Positions 47,032 to 56,917 of a DNA stretch of 64,000 bases are shown one piece after another. The stretch spans positions 2,976,001-3,040,000 of the forward strand of contig NZ_CP144164.1 in assembly GCF_037478005.1 (NCBI RefSeq), given 5' to 3'. A model generated the notes under the pieces. The model searched no databases. It saw only the letters and a list, made by a program, of their open reading frames with translations, and had not been told where the DNA came from. The translations under genes and the position numbers were made by a program. The stretch comes from Alteromonas sp. M12 (lineage in GTDB: Bacteria > Pseudomonadota > Gammaproteobacteria > Enterobacterales > Alteromonadaceae). Every line of letters starts with the position of its first letter. The first letter of the stretch is position 1.

Positions 47032-48015
47032 TTATTCCCCAAATACGCCACCACGAATTAACATCGCCATAATATAGTGTTGTTGTTCAACCGCAGGCTC
47101 TTTGCCTTTAATCATCCAAGCATCGAGTAGGTTATAAAAGTCTGTTTTTTCTTTTGGTTGACGGTAAGCCGCTCCGCGGTTTGTTACCGAACCATAAGGT
47201 TCAACAGCAATTGGGCCCACTTCGTCGACGGCTGGATGCCAAGTATCTATTGTGCGTAATGCATTACCGATTTTTTGAGAGTGCATGGCTGCTTGGCCAT
47301 CAAGCTGATATAAAAATTTACTTTTATCACCTTTACCACCACCCATCACTAATTCTTGTGATGGATACACCGCTTGTCCTTCACCTAATTGACTATAAGC
47401 TTCTACTTTTATCAATACATGATTATCGGTTAAGCCCTGTTGAATAAATTTTGCAAGTTGAGTGATTTTTGCGTCACTTGAAAATTCACGTAACGAATAG
47501 TCTTGACTATTAAATTCAATGGTTTCATTTGCCACGGTTACAACAACTTTTACATTTTCGGCACCTACACGGTTACGCCATAAAAAACGAGCGCTGGCAA
47601 TGTTGAAAGCGTAACGTTTTGACAATTCCTCAAAACTTACATCTGCTTGGTATTGTTTTATTTTATTAGCCAGTTCAGATTGATAATCAGGATTATTACA
47701 GGTTGATGGAGTTGCCAAATCACTTAATACTCGTAAGGTAAAAACAACTTTTAAAGTATTTGTTTTATGCGCTAAGGCGGCAATATCAACTGTTTGTAAA
47801 TTGGCTTTAGATACTTCTGCATCTAATTTTGTTGGATCATTTGCCGTTGCAGCTTTTAAACGGTTTGAAATTGTGCCACGTACTGCTTTTTCACCCACTT
47901 GTATCGGTTGCCATACTTGCTGCTCCCAGTTGCCTGCAAACATGAGTGCGTCTGATGGTACTAATTTAGCTTCAAATGCTAATACTGATGGTGTTTTTAA
48001 TTTAATTTCGGCCAT
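47032..48015 (-). CDS. csy3: Type I-F Cascade backbone protein Cas7f (Csy3)
   Basis: A 327-residue protein that polymerises as the six-subunit backbone along the crRNA spacer. The N terminus [19 protein letters not shown] and the [32 protein letters not shown] thumb region (here around residues 225-255) are the family signature, and the size matches the usual 330-340 residues. It lies 52 bp after csy2 and 6 bp before cas6f, with its own ribosome-binding site, which fits the high stoichiometry of this subunit. Confidence 0.95.
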   Translation of the reverse strand: MAEIKLKTPSVLAFEAKLVPSDALMFAGNWEQQVWQPIQVGEKAVRGTISNRLKAATANDPTKLDAEVSKANLQTVDIAALAHKTNTLKVVFTLRVLSDLATPSTCNNPDYQSELANKIKQYQADVSFEELSKRYAFNIASARFLWRNRVGAENVKVVVTVANETIEFNSQDYSLREFSSDAKITQLAKFIQQGLTDNHVLIKVEAYSQLGEGQAVYPSQELVMGGGKGDKSKFLYQLDGQAAMHSQKIGNALRTIDTWHPAVDEVGPIAVEPYGSVTNRGAAYRQPKEKTDFYNLLDAWMIKGKEPAVEQQHYIMAMLIRGGVFGE

Positions 48016-48068
48016 TTTTATTACTCCATTGATAAAATATTTTTGTTAATTTTCTTGTTACACATTAA

Positions 48069-49040
48069 TTAATAAGGCATTGCTTCAGAACTACCAGGTT
48101 CAATAATTTCGTCTTCGAAAGGGATTGTTTTAGCGACATACCAAGGATATTGATGCTCATAACGCCAAAGGGTTATTTCAATATTTTTGATGTTATGTAG
48201 ACTTTTCCATTCACCGACGCTATAAGCACTTTCAGCAAAGACAGTAGGGACTGTTGAATCTCTTACATTGCTTACTTCGCCAGCTTCATAAATTGGAGAG
48301 ATTGCACAATACCCCGCATTAATCGGCACTAAATAGCCACTTTGAGGTTTTGCTACATAATGCCAATTGGCTTTTTGATTTACGCTTTCAAGAGCTTCGG
48401 TTTCTTGTTCATCTTCACTTGTTATTTTTTCAGCTTTAAATTTAAGCTGGGCAAAATCACACCATGCATCAAATAAACAAGCATTATCATTTATCGCTTT
48501 TTGCTGTTGAAAATGCTCAGCTAAATAATCACTGCGATCAATCAAGGCAAAACCCGGCATTAATTTTCGTAATGTTTTTTGTTCTTCATTTAAAGGGGTT
48601 AACTCAATACTTTCTATATGCGTAATTTGACCACCTGCTAAACGCAACTCTGGCACGTTTTGTTTTACATACTCAATTAATTGTTCTTTAGTTTCTGTAT
48701 CGCCCGCAATCAAGCCATTTACTTCAATCAACAAAGATACTTGCATATGCATGCGCCCTTCTTCATTAATGGGTGCCGTCTTGCCTTGTTGCGTTAACGG
48801 GTTGCGGGATAATGCAAAAACATAATCGCCCCAACCTCTAGGTTGTCTTGCGTGTACCGTATTTTTATGACTTATGACTGCAACACCACCTAAATTAACG
48901 GCTAGCGTTTCAGGTAATTTACGTGATAATGCATGGGCAAAACCCAAAAAATTGGTTATAGCAGGAAAACCATAAGTTAAGCCAGCAATAGCATTGGCAT
49001 TTTGGACCGATACTTTTTTAAGTAATAAATATTGGCTCAT
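48069..49040 (-). CDS. csy2: Type I-F Cascade protein Cas5f (Csy2)
   Basis: A 323-residue subunit that binds the 5' handle of the crRNA and pairs with Csy1. The N-terminal segment VQNANAIAGLTYGFPAITNF followed by LGFAHALSRKL is the recognised Csy2 motif. The C terminus carries the HQYPWYVAKTIPFED segment. Its start overlaps the end of csy1 by 4 bp (ATGA), so equimolar synthesis of Csy1 and Csy2 is expected. Confidence 0.95.
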   Translation of the reverse strand: MSQYLLLKKVSVQNANAIAGLTYGFPAITNFLGFAHALSRKLPETLAVNLGGVAVISHKNTVHARQPRGWGDYVFALSRNPLTQQGKTAPINEEGRMHMQVSLLIEVNGLIAGDTETKEQLIEYVKQNVPELRLAGGQITHIESIELTPLNEEQKTLRKLMPGFALIDRSDYLAEHFQQQKAINDNACLFDAWCDFAQLKFKAEKITSEDEQETEALESVNQKANWHYVAKPQSGYLVPINAGYCAISPIYEAGEVSNVRDSTVPTVFAESAYSVGEWKSLHNIKNIEITLWRYEHQYPWYVAKTIPFEDEIIEPGSSEAMPY

Positions 49041-50386
49041 GGTTGTGCCTCCGCTAATTTTGGTGTGTTGTGTTCAAAACGTTTTAACTGGTGCAAACAA
49101 ACTTTAGAAAAATAAGCGTGTTCGATATCACCCAAGCGATATTTCTCATCATTTTTTAATTGTTTCATTAACCAACTGGCAAAATCAGCAGCTATCACAG
49201 GTTGCCAATCAAGCTTTTCACGTTCACGTTGAAAACTTTCATGTGGGTTATAAACATCGAGCCATAAAGCATGGGCCTGTTTTAGTTTGCAATGTGATTC
49301 AGTTGCCCAGCCAGTTGGTAATGTTTGAATATTGGCCGCGTGGATCATTAGTTGATCGAGTATGGGTAAAATAAAGTGATAATCGCGCTTGTAACGAACT
49401 TTAAAGTTATTTTCTTCAGGCTTTAAATTGCTTAAAAAGGCTTTAAAATCACGCAAGTACCCCGATACTTTGAATGTCAGTTGTCGGTTAAATAAACTGG
49501 TATTATTGATAGGCGGCTTAACTTGTGCCTGAAAAGTAGGAGGCTTACAACTAAGTAAAAAGTTATTTCCTTGCCTTTCCTGATTTAATTCCGAAATATT
49601 CTTAGGGTGGGCTCCCCCAAAAGTTTGTACGGCTGTATCTGGAAAACTTACATCGATTCGTTCATCGTACTTATTGGCTCTGCGGGCATCACGAATGTCT
49701 TTGGAATCACCAAAACGCGTGCCCGTGACTTTTTTATGTAAATTATGCGCCAATGCCGATGAAAATAGCGGACACAATAAATGATACTCAACGTCATTAC
49801 TTTCTGACTTAATCGGAAAATAAATCTGCTTACTTAAATTATGTGAGCTTAACTTTTCATCGACCAGCGCTAACTTAAAATCATCTACCCAAGTTTGTAA
49901 TAATTCGGCATTATCAGTAAAAGCACTCAACGCTTGTGCATGATTTTGTTGCAATTGCGTGATCAGGCTTTCACCATTAACTTCTATTTTTAAAAACTTG
50001 GCTATACCTAGGAACCCTGCCGAACAAACAGCATCAATATACTTTTCTTTCAAAGATATTGTGGCTAAAAAACTTTGATTCTCCATATCTGTTTTACTAA
50101 ATAAAATACTACTTGCTTTAGCATCACTATGGGTAAACTTAATAGCATGAGTAGCTAACTTAATATATTTCGCTTTTTTTGCTGCATCGGTTAGCCACAC
50201 TACAGGTTTATAACTTTCTTCAATAGATGCCGATTTTTCTGCGTATTCGGCTTTAGCTGTCGCTATCTCTATTTCGTTTTCACTTTTTTCTAACACCTTA
50301 TTCAGTGCTTTTTGAAAAGGTTCCAACTTAGCTTGTTTGCGCTGCTCTATATAATCAGCTAGCGCTTGAGTTAATGTTGCTTCCAT
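49037..50386 (-). CDS. csy1: Type I-F Cascade large subunit Cas8f (Csy1)
   Basis: A 449-residue subunit that recognises the GG/CC PAM and starts strand separation. The diagnostic segment HPKNISELNQERQGNNFLLS lies at about 256-275 and is preceded by TQTFGGA-like residues (VQTFGGA). An amino-terminal coiled region (QRKQAKLEPFQKALNKVLEK) is also usual for the family. It starts 11 bp after cas2-3 and overlaps csy2. Confidence 0.94.
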   Translation of the reverse strand: MEATLTQALADYIEQRKQAKLEPFQKALNKVLEKSENEIEIATAKAEYAEKSASIEESYKPVVWLTDAAKKAKYIKLATHAIKFTHSDAKASSILFSKTDMENQSFLATISLKEKYIDAVCSAGFLGIAKFLKIEVNGESLITQLQQNHAQALSAFTDNAELLQTWVDDFKLALVDEKLSSHNLSKQIYFPIKSESNDVEYHLLCPLFSSALAHNLHKKVTGTRFGDSKDIRDARRANKYDERIDVSFPDTAVQTFGGAHPKNISELNQERQGNNFLLSCKPPTFQAQVKPPINNTSLFNRQLTFKVSGYLRDFKAFLSNLKPEENNFKVRYKRDYHFILPILDQLMIHAANIQTLPTGWATESHCKLKQAHALWLDVYNPHESFQREREKLDWQPVIAADFASWLMKQLKNDEKYRLGDIEHAYFSKVCLHQLKRFEHNTPKLAEAQP

Positions 50387-50397
50387 CGTTTTTCCTT

Positions 50398-53300
50398 TTA
50401 CTTATTATCAAAGACACCTAGCTGCTCGTGCCAGTGCCAATTTAATTCTTGATCTTTACTTGGCTCTCTTAAACCAATAACACCAAAGGTTTCACTTACC
50501 TGTTGTAAGCTCTCATCTAACTTATCTGCAAAAATTTGATATGTTTCTTCAACGCTTAAGTGAAACCACCAATGATTACCCTGGGCCAATTCAGTCGTTT
50601 TATTTTCATCCATAAAGCGATTGGTTTGTTCTAAATACACAGGTGGATAGCGGGTATCGTCAATTTGGCTCCACGCTAATGTTTCACCTTCTTCTAACCG
50701 TAAAATAAACTCTTCTTGTGCTTGTGATTTTCTAAATTCGGTTTGACGAATAAATTCAGCACTCCAATCGATTGCAGGGCTTTCATTCCACCAAAGTGAT
50801 GCAGGTTTGATTGAGTTATAAAAGTCCTTGTGTTTTAAATCGGCTCCCATCACATCTAATGTTATTCGTAGCGACCTATGTTCTTGTATTGAAAATAAAT
50901 TAGCAGCGTTAGCAATATACTTATCTTTTGGTGATTTTTTAAAATCGTCGGCTTTTATCTCTTTCGGCTCAACGATTCTTGGTATTGCAGAAATATTGTC
51001 TAACTCTGTTGTTAATAGTTCATTCAGGTCTTTACTGTTAAGGGGGAGCTCAGGGGTTTCAAAACCCGGCTTACAATAAGCCACTTTTTCACCTTTTAAT
51101 GCTCGTATATTTTGGTTAAGCACCACCAAATTTGCGGTGGTAGGTGGAGCTTGCCTATGCCGTTGTATACGCCCCGCTAACTGTATAATTGAACGTAGTG
51201 AACTAGGCTCTGCAATTGCCCAATCGTAATCATGATCGCGCCCAACTTCCACGACTGATGTGCCTAATACAATAAACACATGATTGTCTACCGGTACTTT
51301 ATTTAGGTCGTCAGCTTTTAATGCCTTGGCAATTTCTGGTTGTTGCCAAATCGCTTGTTCATCATAGCGATTTAAGGTTTTATCTAAGCGAGATTCTTTG
51401 TAAGAACGTAGCGCTAAGGGAAACTGCGAATGATAAATACAAAAATTAAATTGATAGTTGGCTCTTGGAGACATAGCTAATAGTATTTTAGCAACAGAGA
51501 TCATCGGATTAATGTTAGCCATTCTAACCACACCAATAGATACTTTTTTGCCGCTGCTATGCGTTACATGGTGTTGGTTATGTAATTCATAAATTTGTTG
51601 GTGAATGGTATCTGCCACACATTGATAAACTTGCTGATTTTTCTCATCAATATTTTGACCTGCTAAATCGCTATTTTCAGTGATAGGCAACTCTATATTA
51701 ACAATTTTACCTTTACGTAGTACTTTACTGTTAGCCGTTAATTTTTTTAAACGTGACTCGACAAACCTGTTGTTTTTTTGTTTGAAGTCCTCTTTATTTT
51801 TTATTAATTCGACTTCACTTTTGTTTTCATCAAACCAAGCGCAAACAACACCTAGATTGTTATTGTGTGGAAAATTAGCTTGGTTGTAATGGTTCCGACC
51901 TGCAACATAAGCGTCGTATAAAGCACTTATAAGCGCCGGTGGTAACGTTGCCGATGATAATAAAACCCGTGAACCTAACATACCTGCCCAATTAACTAAT
52001 CGGCATAATGCGGGTAGGTCTTCTAAACCAAAATCATCGGGTTCATCTAAAATTAAGTCTGATGTTAATAACCGCAACATAGGCGCAATTTGTTTACCCC
52101 CTCGTTTACTTTCTGTAGCTGGCATTAAATGATCAATTGTACTAACCAAAATAGGCGCACTGATTAATTGCTCTAATTTAGGATTGCCTTTAAGCCAATG
52201 CTTTAAACGTCCGTCGTAAATTTGCCCTTCGTAACTGACATATAATTGTTCAAAAAAATCTTGCGCAGACTCACTACCATGATCAGGTTTTACTGATATT
52301 TCGTCATCTTTATTTAACTGATGTAGTAATTTAACGGCATTAGAACCAATTAAAACGGCAAGTTCATCATCACCTAATTTAAGTAGATCTCGATAGGCAT
52401 CACCAGTTTGCAAGGTTAAAGTACGTAAACCTAAAGCAACTGAGAATCGACAACCTTCGCGTTCATCCGCTAAGGCATACATAATTCGTGCATTTGCCAT
52501 GGTTTTACCACAGCCTGTTGATGCCATGTTAATACCAAAAAAACCGTGTTTTTCACTGGTTTTAGCAAACTCTTTTGACGCTTTAAACGCTTTGTCTTGC
52601 CATTGGTATTTGCGGTCTTTCGCGCTTTGTGAAAAAAGCCTATGCTGCGCCAATGCTGGCAATGTGTATTTTAAAGCGGGAAGGTTTTTAGCAAATAGAA
52701 AAGCGTTATGTGCAACACCAATATTATGTTCATCTAATTTTTGTTTTAACTGATTTGTTTTTCTATCCGTATTGGCGTTCGCTTGATAGCTATTATCACG
52801 CCATTTCATCTTTGAATCTTTTAACTCAAGAGATGAATAATAATGATCAGCCAACATGAGTGACAATCTTGACAAGTGGCTAACGAAACGTTGATTTAGC
52901 CAATCTGTTTTTTCAGACAATTTATGATAACTCAATGCTCGTTTGGAAATTTCACTCGCTTTGTTTTGCCATGTTTTACTCAACAATGGTGTTCCATGAG
53001 CAAAATTCCAATTCGCGTTAATTACTGATGATTCTATATCAGCCAAATTTTCTGCATTTTTAGAATTCCAATGACAATCAAAACATTTTGTTAACCAATG
53101 TTCAGCTTCATCTAATCTAACAGGGTTGATTTGCGGATAAGGTAAACGATGGTGCGATACAATCAACCAAGCAACTAACTTTCCAAACTGAGTATTGTCA
53201 CTAAACGAGTTAAACGGGTTTTGATGTTTTCCGTTATCCTTAAATAATATTTTGTGTATTTCATTTTCAGCTTGAGAAGCATTTGATTGCTGATTAATTT

Positions 53301-53823
53301 CTACCAGTTTTGTTAACCATTCTTGGTCGGTTAAATTTTTAATGAAGGCTTCAAATAATCTTAACGATACCCATTCATGACGATATGGTTCAGATTTTGA
53401 TTTCGTAGTGCCGGCTAACTTTTGTTGAAATAAATCATTAGCTTTTCCAAAATCATGAAATAAACCAGCAATACTCGACGCCAACATAATAGCTTCATTT
53501 AATTCCCAACCGTTCTCCCATTCTTTATGCTCAAGATCTAACTTGGTATAATTAACCGCCACTATCCCTTCGCTATTAAATTTATGCCTGTTCCCCACTA
53601 TCCACAATAATTGGCTCCTTGAACGTGAACGTATCCAGTGGCAGCTAACAGCTGTGTTTCTACTGGCGGTTTGGCGTAGCATTTTTTTGACTGTGATTAA
53701 GCCATCTTCTGTTATTACCGTTTGCCAGGTGTTATCGCCAATGCGATTGGCGAATGCGTCGAGTACTCGCCTTGTTTTCTTAAGGGCGTTTTTTTCGCAC
53801 TGGCTGACAAAAGTCACCATCAT
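50398..53823 (-). CDS. cas3: Cas2-Cas3 fusion helicase-nuclease of type I-F
   Basis: An 1141-residue protein combining adaptation and target destruction. Residues 1-95 are the Cas2 domain; the HD nuclease follows with H123-D124 in LFHDFGKANDLF and SHHRLPYP near 223; the helicase has a Walker A motif MASTGCGKT at about 433-441, the DEPD box at 593-596, a SAT motif (LLSSATLPP), and motif VI QLAGRIQRHRQ. In type I-F it binds Cas1 for spacer integration and degrades DNA in the 3'-5' direction once recruited by the Csy complex. Its first base overlaps the last base region of the cas1 stop (TGATG). Confidence 0.95.
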   Translation of the reverse strand: MMVTFVSQCEKNALKKTRRVLDAFANRIGDNTWQTVITEDGLITVKKMLRQTASRNTAVSCHWIRSRSRSQLLWIVGNRHKFNSEGIVAVNYTKLDLEHKEWENGWELNEAIMLASSIAGLFHDFGKANDLFQQKLAGTTKSKSEPYRHEWVSLRLFEAFIKNLTDQEWLTKLVEINQQSNASQAENEIHKILFKDNGKHQNPFNSFSDNTQFGKLVAWLIVSHHRLPYPQINPVRLDEAEHWLTKCFDCHWNSKNAENLADIESSVINANWNFAHGTPLLSKTWQNKASEISKRALSYHKLSEKTDWLNQRFVSHLSRLSLMLADHYYSSLELKDSKMKWRDNSYQANANTDRKTNQLKQKLDEHNIGVAHNAFLFAKNLPALKYTLPALAQHRLFSQSAKDRKYQWQDKAFKASKEFAKTSEKHGFFGINMASTGCGKTMANARIMYALADEREGCRFSVALGLRTLTLQTGDAYRDLLKLGDDELAVLIGSNAVKLLHQLNKDDEISVKPDHGSESAQDFFEQLYVSYEGQIYDGRLKHWLKGNPKLEQLISAPILVSTIDHLMPATESKRGGKQIAPMLRLLTSDLILDEPDDFGLEDLPALCRLVNWAGMLGSRVLLSSATLPPALISALYDAYVAGRNHYNQANFPHNNNLGVVCAWFDENKSEVELIKNKEDFKQKNNRFVESRLKKLTANSKVLRKGKIVNIELPITENSDLAGQNIDEKNQQVYQCVADTIHQQIYELHNQHHVTHSSGKKVSIGVVRMANINPMISVAKILLAMSPRANYQFNFCIYHSQFPLALRSYKESRLDKTLNRYDEQAIWQQPEIAKALKADDLNKVPVDNHVFIVLGTSVVEVGRDHDYDWAIAEPSSLRSIIQLAGRIQRHRQAPPTTANLVVLNQNIRALKGEKVAYCKPGFETPELPLNSKDLNELLTTELDNISAIPRIVEPKEIKADDFKKSPKDKYIANAANLFSIQEHRSLRITLDVMGADLKHKDFYNSIKPASLWWNESPAIDWSAEFIRQTEFRKSQAQEEFILRLEEGETLAWSQIDDTRYPPVYLEQTNRFMDENKTTELAQGNHWWFHLSVEETYQIFADKLDESLQQVSETFGVIGLREPSKDQELNWHWHEQLGVFDNK

Positions 53824-54806
53824 CAGTCGTTCACCTCTGACCCATTTTCACTGTGTAAAGCTACAGATTTAACTTGCTCAAACATAAAATCTAGGGCTTT
53901 GTGGTCGGTAAATTTTTGTAATACTTGCTGGCGAAATTCTTGCTCTGTGGCGTTTTCTTTAGCGCAGATGAAGGCCCAAGGTAAAACTATAGCGTCTTTG
54001 ATTAAGTCGGCAATATCAAATACCAAAGCGCCACGGCGAGTTTTACCATGCATAACAGCAAAGCCATGAGGAATACCTAACACCCACAGCGTACAGGCGG
54101 CTAGACCATAAGCTAAATAGTTACCATGATTTAAAAAGTCGTTGGCTTTATCGGTATGCTGCTTTGATGATCCTTGATGTTGACGACTAAAGTCTTGGAT
54201 GCTGGTATTATTGGCCGCAAACTTATACAAAACCTTGGTTAATTGCGCTTCAGTAAGTAGTAACTCTGATGATTTGGTTGCCTCAAGAGTACGAGTTTCA
54301 AAACGCTCAAATGCCGAATTTAGATTAGGGTCTTGAGTAGTAAAACCTTCTGTTTTTAAATCTTGGTCGTTTTTCCAAACTTTACTTAAATATTCAATAC
54401 GTGCGTTTTGAAATTGTTTGGCTGCATATAAACGTTTTTTTTCGTCAAACCAAAAAGATAACCAACCTTGAATATATTCTGTTGGTCTATATTCACTTTG
54501 TGGCGTCATCCACTCAATATCATTTGCCATGTATAAAGGCGTACCACCACCGCCTGCAAATCCAACTAATACGCCAGCTTGAGCTAACATACGCATAGCG
54601 GCTTGAGTTATAGATGTACCATTACCTAATAACAAAACAGTCGTATTAGCTATGGGAATATTAAAATACTGGTTTTCTTTATTGGCCTCGGTTAGATACA
54701 ACACTCGACCATCTTTCTGCATCACCCTACAATATTCTAAGTAATAGAGATTTGCCCGTTTTGAATGCAGAATAGTTTTCAGGTCTGATGGCGAAAAGTC
54801 TTTCAT
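53823..54806 (-). CDS. cas1: CRISPR integrase Cas1 (type I-F)
   Basis: A 327-residue integrase. The metal-binding residues can be assigned as E186 (LLLTEAQLTK), H253 (GFAVMHGKTRRGAL) and D267 (FDIADLIKDA). The N-terminal beta domain (1-90) ends in VGFAGGGGTPLYM, typical of I-F Cas1. It is the first cas gene in the operon; its ATG overlaps the TGA stop of an upstream 79-codon frame, so translation may be coupled to that remnant. No other adaptation gene is present because Cas2 is fused to Cas3. Confidence 0.95.
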   Translation of the reverse strand: MKDFSPSDLKTILHSKRANLYYLEYCRVMQKDGRVLYLTEANKENQYFNIPIANTTVLLLGNGTSITQAAMRMLAQAGVLVGFAGGGGTPLYMANDIEWMTPQSEYRPTEYIQGWLSFWFDEKKRLYAAKQFQNARIEYLSKVWKNDQDLKTEGFTTQDPNLNSAFERFETRTLEATKSSELLLTEAQLTKVLYKFAANNTSIQDFSRQHQGSSKQHTDKANDFLNHGNYLAYGLAACTLWVLGIPHGFAVMHGKTRRGALVFDIADLIKDAIVLPWAFICAKENATEQEFRQQVLQKFTDHKALDFMFEQVKSVALHSENGSEVND

Positions 54807-55042
54807 TGAGTAGTCCTTTTTTGAAATCTATGGAAGGTTTTCCGTGACTGAGGGCTATTTAAAGTTTTTATTAACGAACTAAAATCAAAACAATATAAAA
54901 ACTTAATTAAAAGTGAATTTTTGAGCAATTGTTTTTCAGGCACTTCCAAACACAAGCGCTGCATCCATGAGGCGAACGGTGATTGTACGTACCGAACTAA
55001 GTCTGATGGACTAAATAGCAATTTTAGATGTTGTTTTTTCAT
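54803..55042 (-). pseudogene. Truncated RecB-like nuclease N terminus, copy A
   Basis: A 79-codon frame whose first ~42 residues (SPSDLVRYVQSPFASWMQRL near 11-30) resemble the N terminus of TM0106-type RecB-like nucleases; the rest has no recognisable family and the catalytic core is absent. Its stop overlaps the cas1 ATG (ATGA). The N-terminal part and its upstream region are duplicated 740 bp away (copy B), at roughly 80% identity over ~125 bp. It is probably a decayed gene whose translation start now serves as an upstream coupler for cas1. The RecB link is from remembered family sequences and needs a profile search. Confidence 0.45.
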
Positions 55043-55128
55043 ACTACGTCTCTACTACTATAATGCGCGTTTGCGCTTTTACCGAAAATGTATTTGTTCA
55101 CCGCCGTGCGTGGTTGCGAGCTTTTTAT

Positions 55129-55386
55129 TTATCGCATATTTTGGTTACATTGATAGTCCTTGCACAGGTCACCTGTGATTTCACAACGGTTTAACTTTGC
55201 TTGTAATTTTTCGAGGTTATGCAAGTTGTCCGCAAAAATGCTTGTGGAGTTTAATTCTTCACTTAACACAATATGGGCTTTGACTAATTTAATTAGTTTT
55301 GTAAAGTCCGCTGATTTTCCGGCTTTTTCAATAATTGAATTTTCGCGACTTATTTGCATCGTTATGTACAGAAGATTTGGGTCCAT
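55129..55386 (-). CDS. Hypothetical 85-residue protein
   Basis: A small, charged, mostly helical frame (KLIKLVKAHIVLSEELNSTS) of unknown family between the two nuclease-like fragments, on the same strand as cas1. It has no signal peptide or metal motif. It may be a real small protein, or a remnant of the same decayed cassette. Confidence 0.35.
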   Translation of the reverse strand: MDPNLLYITMQISRENSIIEKAGKSADFTKLIKLVKAHIVLSEELNSTSIFADNLHNLEKLQAKLNRCEITGDLCKDYQCNQNMR

Positions 55387-55464
55387 GATTACTTCTCAAT
55401 TTTTGTGCTCAATTATTAGAAAATGTTTTGTTTCGCGGCTGCTAACTGCCCCAAGTATTTTCAA

Positions 55465-55782
55465 CTAACTTTTCTTATCTAAGAGAAATATTCGAAGAAC
55501 ATGCCTTTGCGTTTCAGTAGAAAATGCATTGGTCGCATTGCTCTTGAGAAGCCACTGAAAAATAGTCGCCGTGAACTGCTTTAATACACTAAACAGCTGC
55601 ATATTTTTAGTACTTACTTTACGTTCAGCTAAACAGGTAAATGGCGGTTGGGCGTGGTTTCTAAGGGGTTGGCTTTGAGGCTGATTCACACACAAGCCCT
55701 GCATCCATGAGGCGAATGGTGATGGTACGTATGAAACTATATGTGATGGACTAACTAGCAATTCTTGATGTTGCTTTTTCAT
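55465..55782 (-). pseudogene. Truncated RecB-like nuclease N terminus, copy B
   Basis: A 105-codon frame that begins like copy A (same MKKQH start and SPSHIVSYVPSPFASWMQGL at 11-30) and then diverges into sequence without a known motif. About 125 bp, 55688-55812, aligns with 54948-55072, including the shared upstream CGTCTCTACTACTA at 55787-55800. Its ATG overlaps the stop of the frame upstream (ATGA), the same arrangement as copy A with cas1. Confidence 0.42.
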
Positions 55783-56030
55783 ATTGCGTCTCTACTACTA
55801 AAATACGACTGCATTTGCACCTTTGTGGCACCGATTTCCATTGAGCTGGTGATGTGCTGTTTACACCAACTTTTTGCTGGTTCGACAATTTGACTGAAAG
55901 CTTTATTGTCTAATCTTTTGTATAAGTGTAACGAGTTTCTAAAATCTCCCACCTGTCGATAAATATCTGCACATAATAGGATTATTTCATCTGAAGCGTT
56001 GCCGAGAATCTGCGGAATCTGCGAAGGCAA
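55779..56030 (-). CDS. Possible remnant with TPR-like helices
   Basis: An 83-codon frame starting at TTG, with helical segments (IILLCADIYRQVGDFRNSLH) that look tetratricopeptide-like. The frame stays open further upstream through the REP-like DNA, so the true start is unclear and it may be the 3' end of a lost gene. Stop overlaps the start of copy B. Confidence 0.3.
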   Translation of the reverse strand: MPSQIPQILGNASDEIILLCADIYRQVGDFRNSLHLYKRLDNKAFSQIVEPAKSWCKQHITSSMEIGATKVQMQSYFSSRDAI

Positions 56031-56036
56031 ATCAGT

Positions 56037-56100
56037 GAGGTCAGAGCCTTTGATTTTCTTACTTTGAGTTAAAACCAGTGGGATCTGACCCCTTTGATTT
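56037..56100. repeat. REP-like GGGGTCAGATCCC element
   Basis: Two related words, GAGGTCAGAGCCTTTGATTT at 56037-56056 and GATCTGACCCCTTTGATTT at 56082-56100, share CCTTTGATTT. The GTCAGAxCCC core is seen in many gammaproteobacterial intergenic repeats mobilised by REP-associated tyrosine transposases. No transposase gene is nearby. Confidence 0.35.
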
Positions 56101-56110
56101 GTTTGATTTT

Positions 56111-56917
56111 TTAGTTAATTTTCACCCCCAGGCTTAACGAGACGATAGCACCTACCAAGGTTGTGATCACAACGGAGAGTAAAGAGCCAATTAGTACATA
56201 TTCGGTCATACTTCTACCATTCGCTTTGTTCAATTCACCAAATCTAAATATGGATTTAGCGGCCAATACAAACCCAACGGCTGCGTAACTCCCCACAAGG
56301 GTGAAGGTCAATATTAATACTCGCTCTAAATAACCAATTAACTCACCACCAGCAACAAGGCCTGTGATCTCAGGTTTACTTTGCTTGCTCAATGGTTGGT
56401 CTTGTGGTGTTGATTCGTCTGGATTAAAACCGGATAGGGTATATTTTTGCAGGACCTGACTAATCACAATGGAAGTTGGCTTGAGAATCAGCAAATACGC
56501 AAAAATCACTTGAACGCATGCTGAGAGCTTTTCATGTTTTAACACTGCATTAATAGTGATGCCGTCAACAAGGTAGAAAGCACTTACCGCGAGTACAGTG
56601 ACATGTAATGTTTGATCGATTATAAAGTGAGACAGCTTATCACCATTCGCGCTAGTCACTTTCCACAGATCGATAGCAAAGTGAGTCACTGTTACCCACA
56701 CCACTAGGTATGCGGTCAAATGCCAATGAATGTCTAACACCAATGCTGGCAAGATCAATACGACTCCATGCAGCAGTGCATGACAGTACAACTCTACACT
56801 ACGATAGGTGCGCTGCTTTTTGGCTTCTACCCAGCGGGCTGGCTGCAGGTAAAAGTCACAAATAATGTGAACCAATAAGAATGAAATCAGCAGACTAAAA
56901 AATTCAGACATCTTCAA
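56111..56917 (-). CDS. DUF3307-family membrane protein
   Basis: A 268-residue inner-membrane protein with about six hydrophobic segments. The N terminus LLVHIICDFYLQPARWVEAKK followed by CHALLHGV is the DUF3307 signature, with conserved His and Asp residues inside the membrane. The middle (about 160-190) is soluble and includes SKQSKPEITG. Function is unknown. Its ATG lies inside the last codons of the SatD-like gene (14-bp overlap), a pairing repeatedly seen for these two families. Confidence 0.8.
   Translation of the reverse strand: MKMSEFFSLLISFLLVHIICDFYLQPARWVEAKKQRTYRSVELYCHALLHGVVLILPALVLDIHWHLTAYLVVWVTVTHFAIDLWKVTSANGDKLSHFIIDQTLHVTVLAVSAFYLVDGITINAVLKHEKLSACVQVIFAYLLILKPTSIVISQVLQKYTLSGFNPDESTPQDQPLSKQSKPEITGLVAGGELIGYLERVLILTFTLVGSYAAVGFVLAAKSIFRFGELNKANGRSMTEYVLIGSLLSVVITTLVGAIVSLSLGVKIN

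Noticed and set aside
56037..56110. A complete insertion sequence or RAYT transposase next to the REP-like words
   Set aside because: No transposase ORF and no terminal inverted repeats of IS length are visible.
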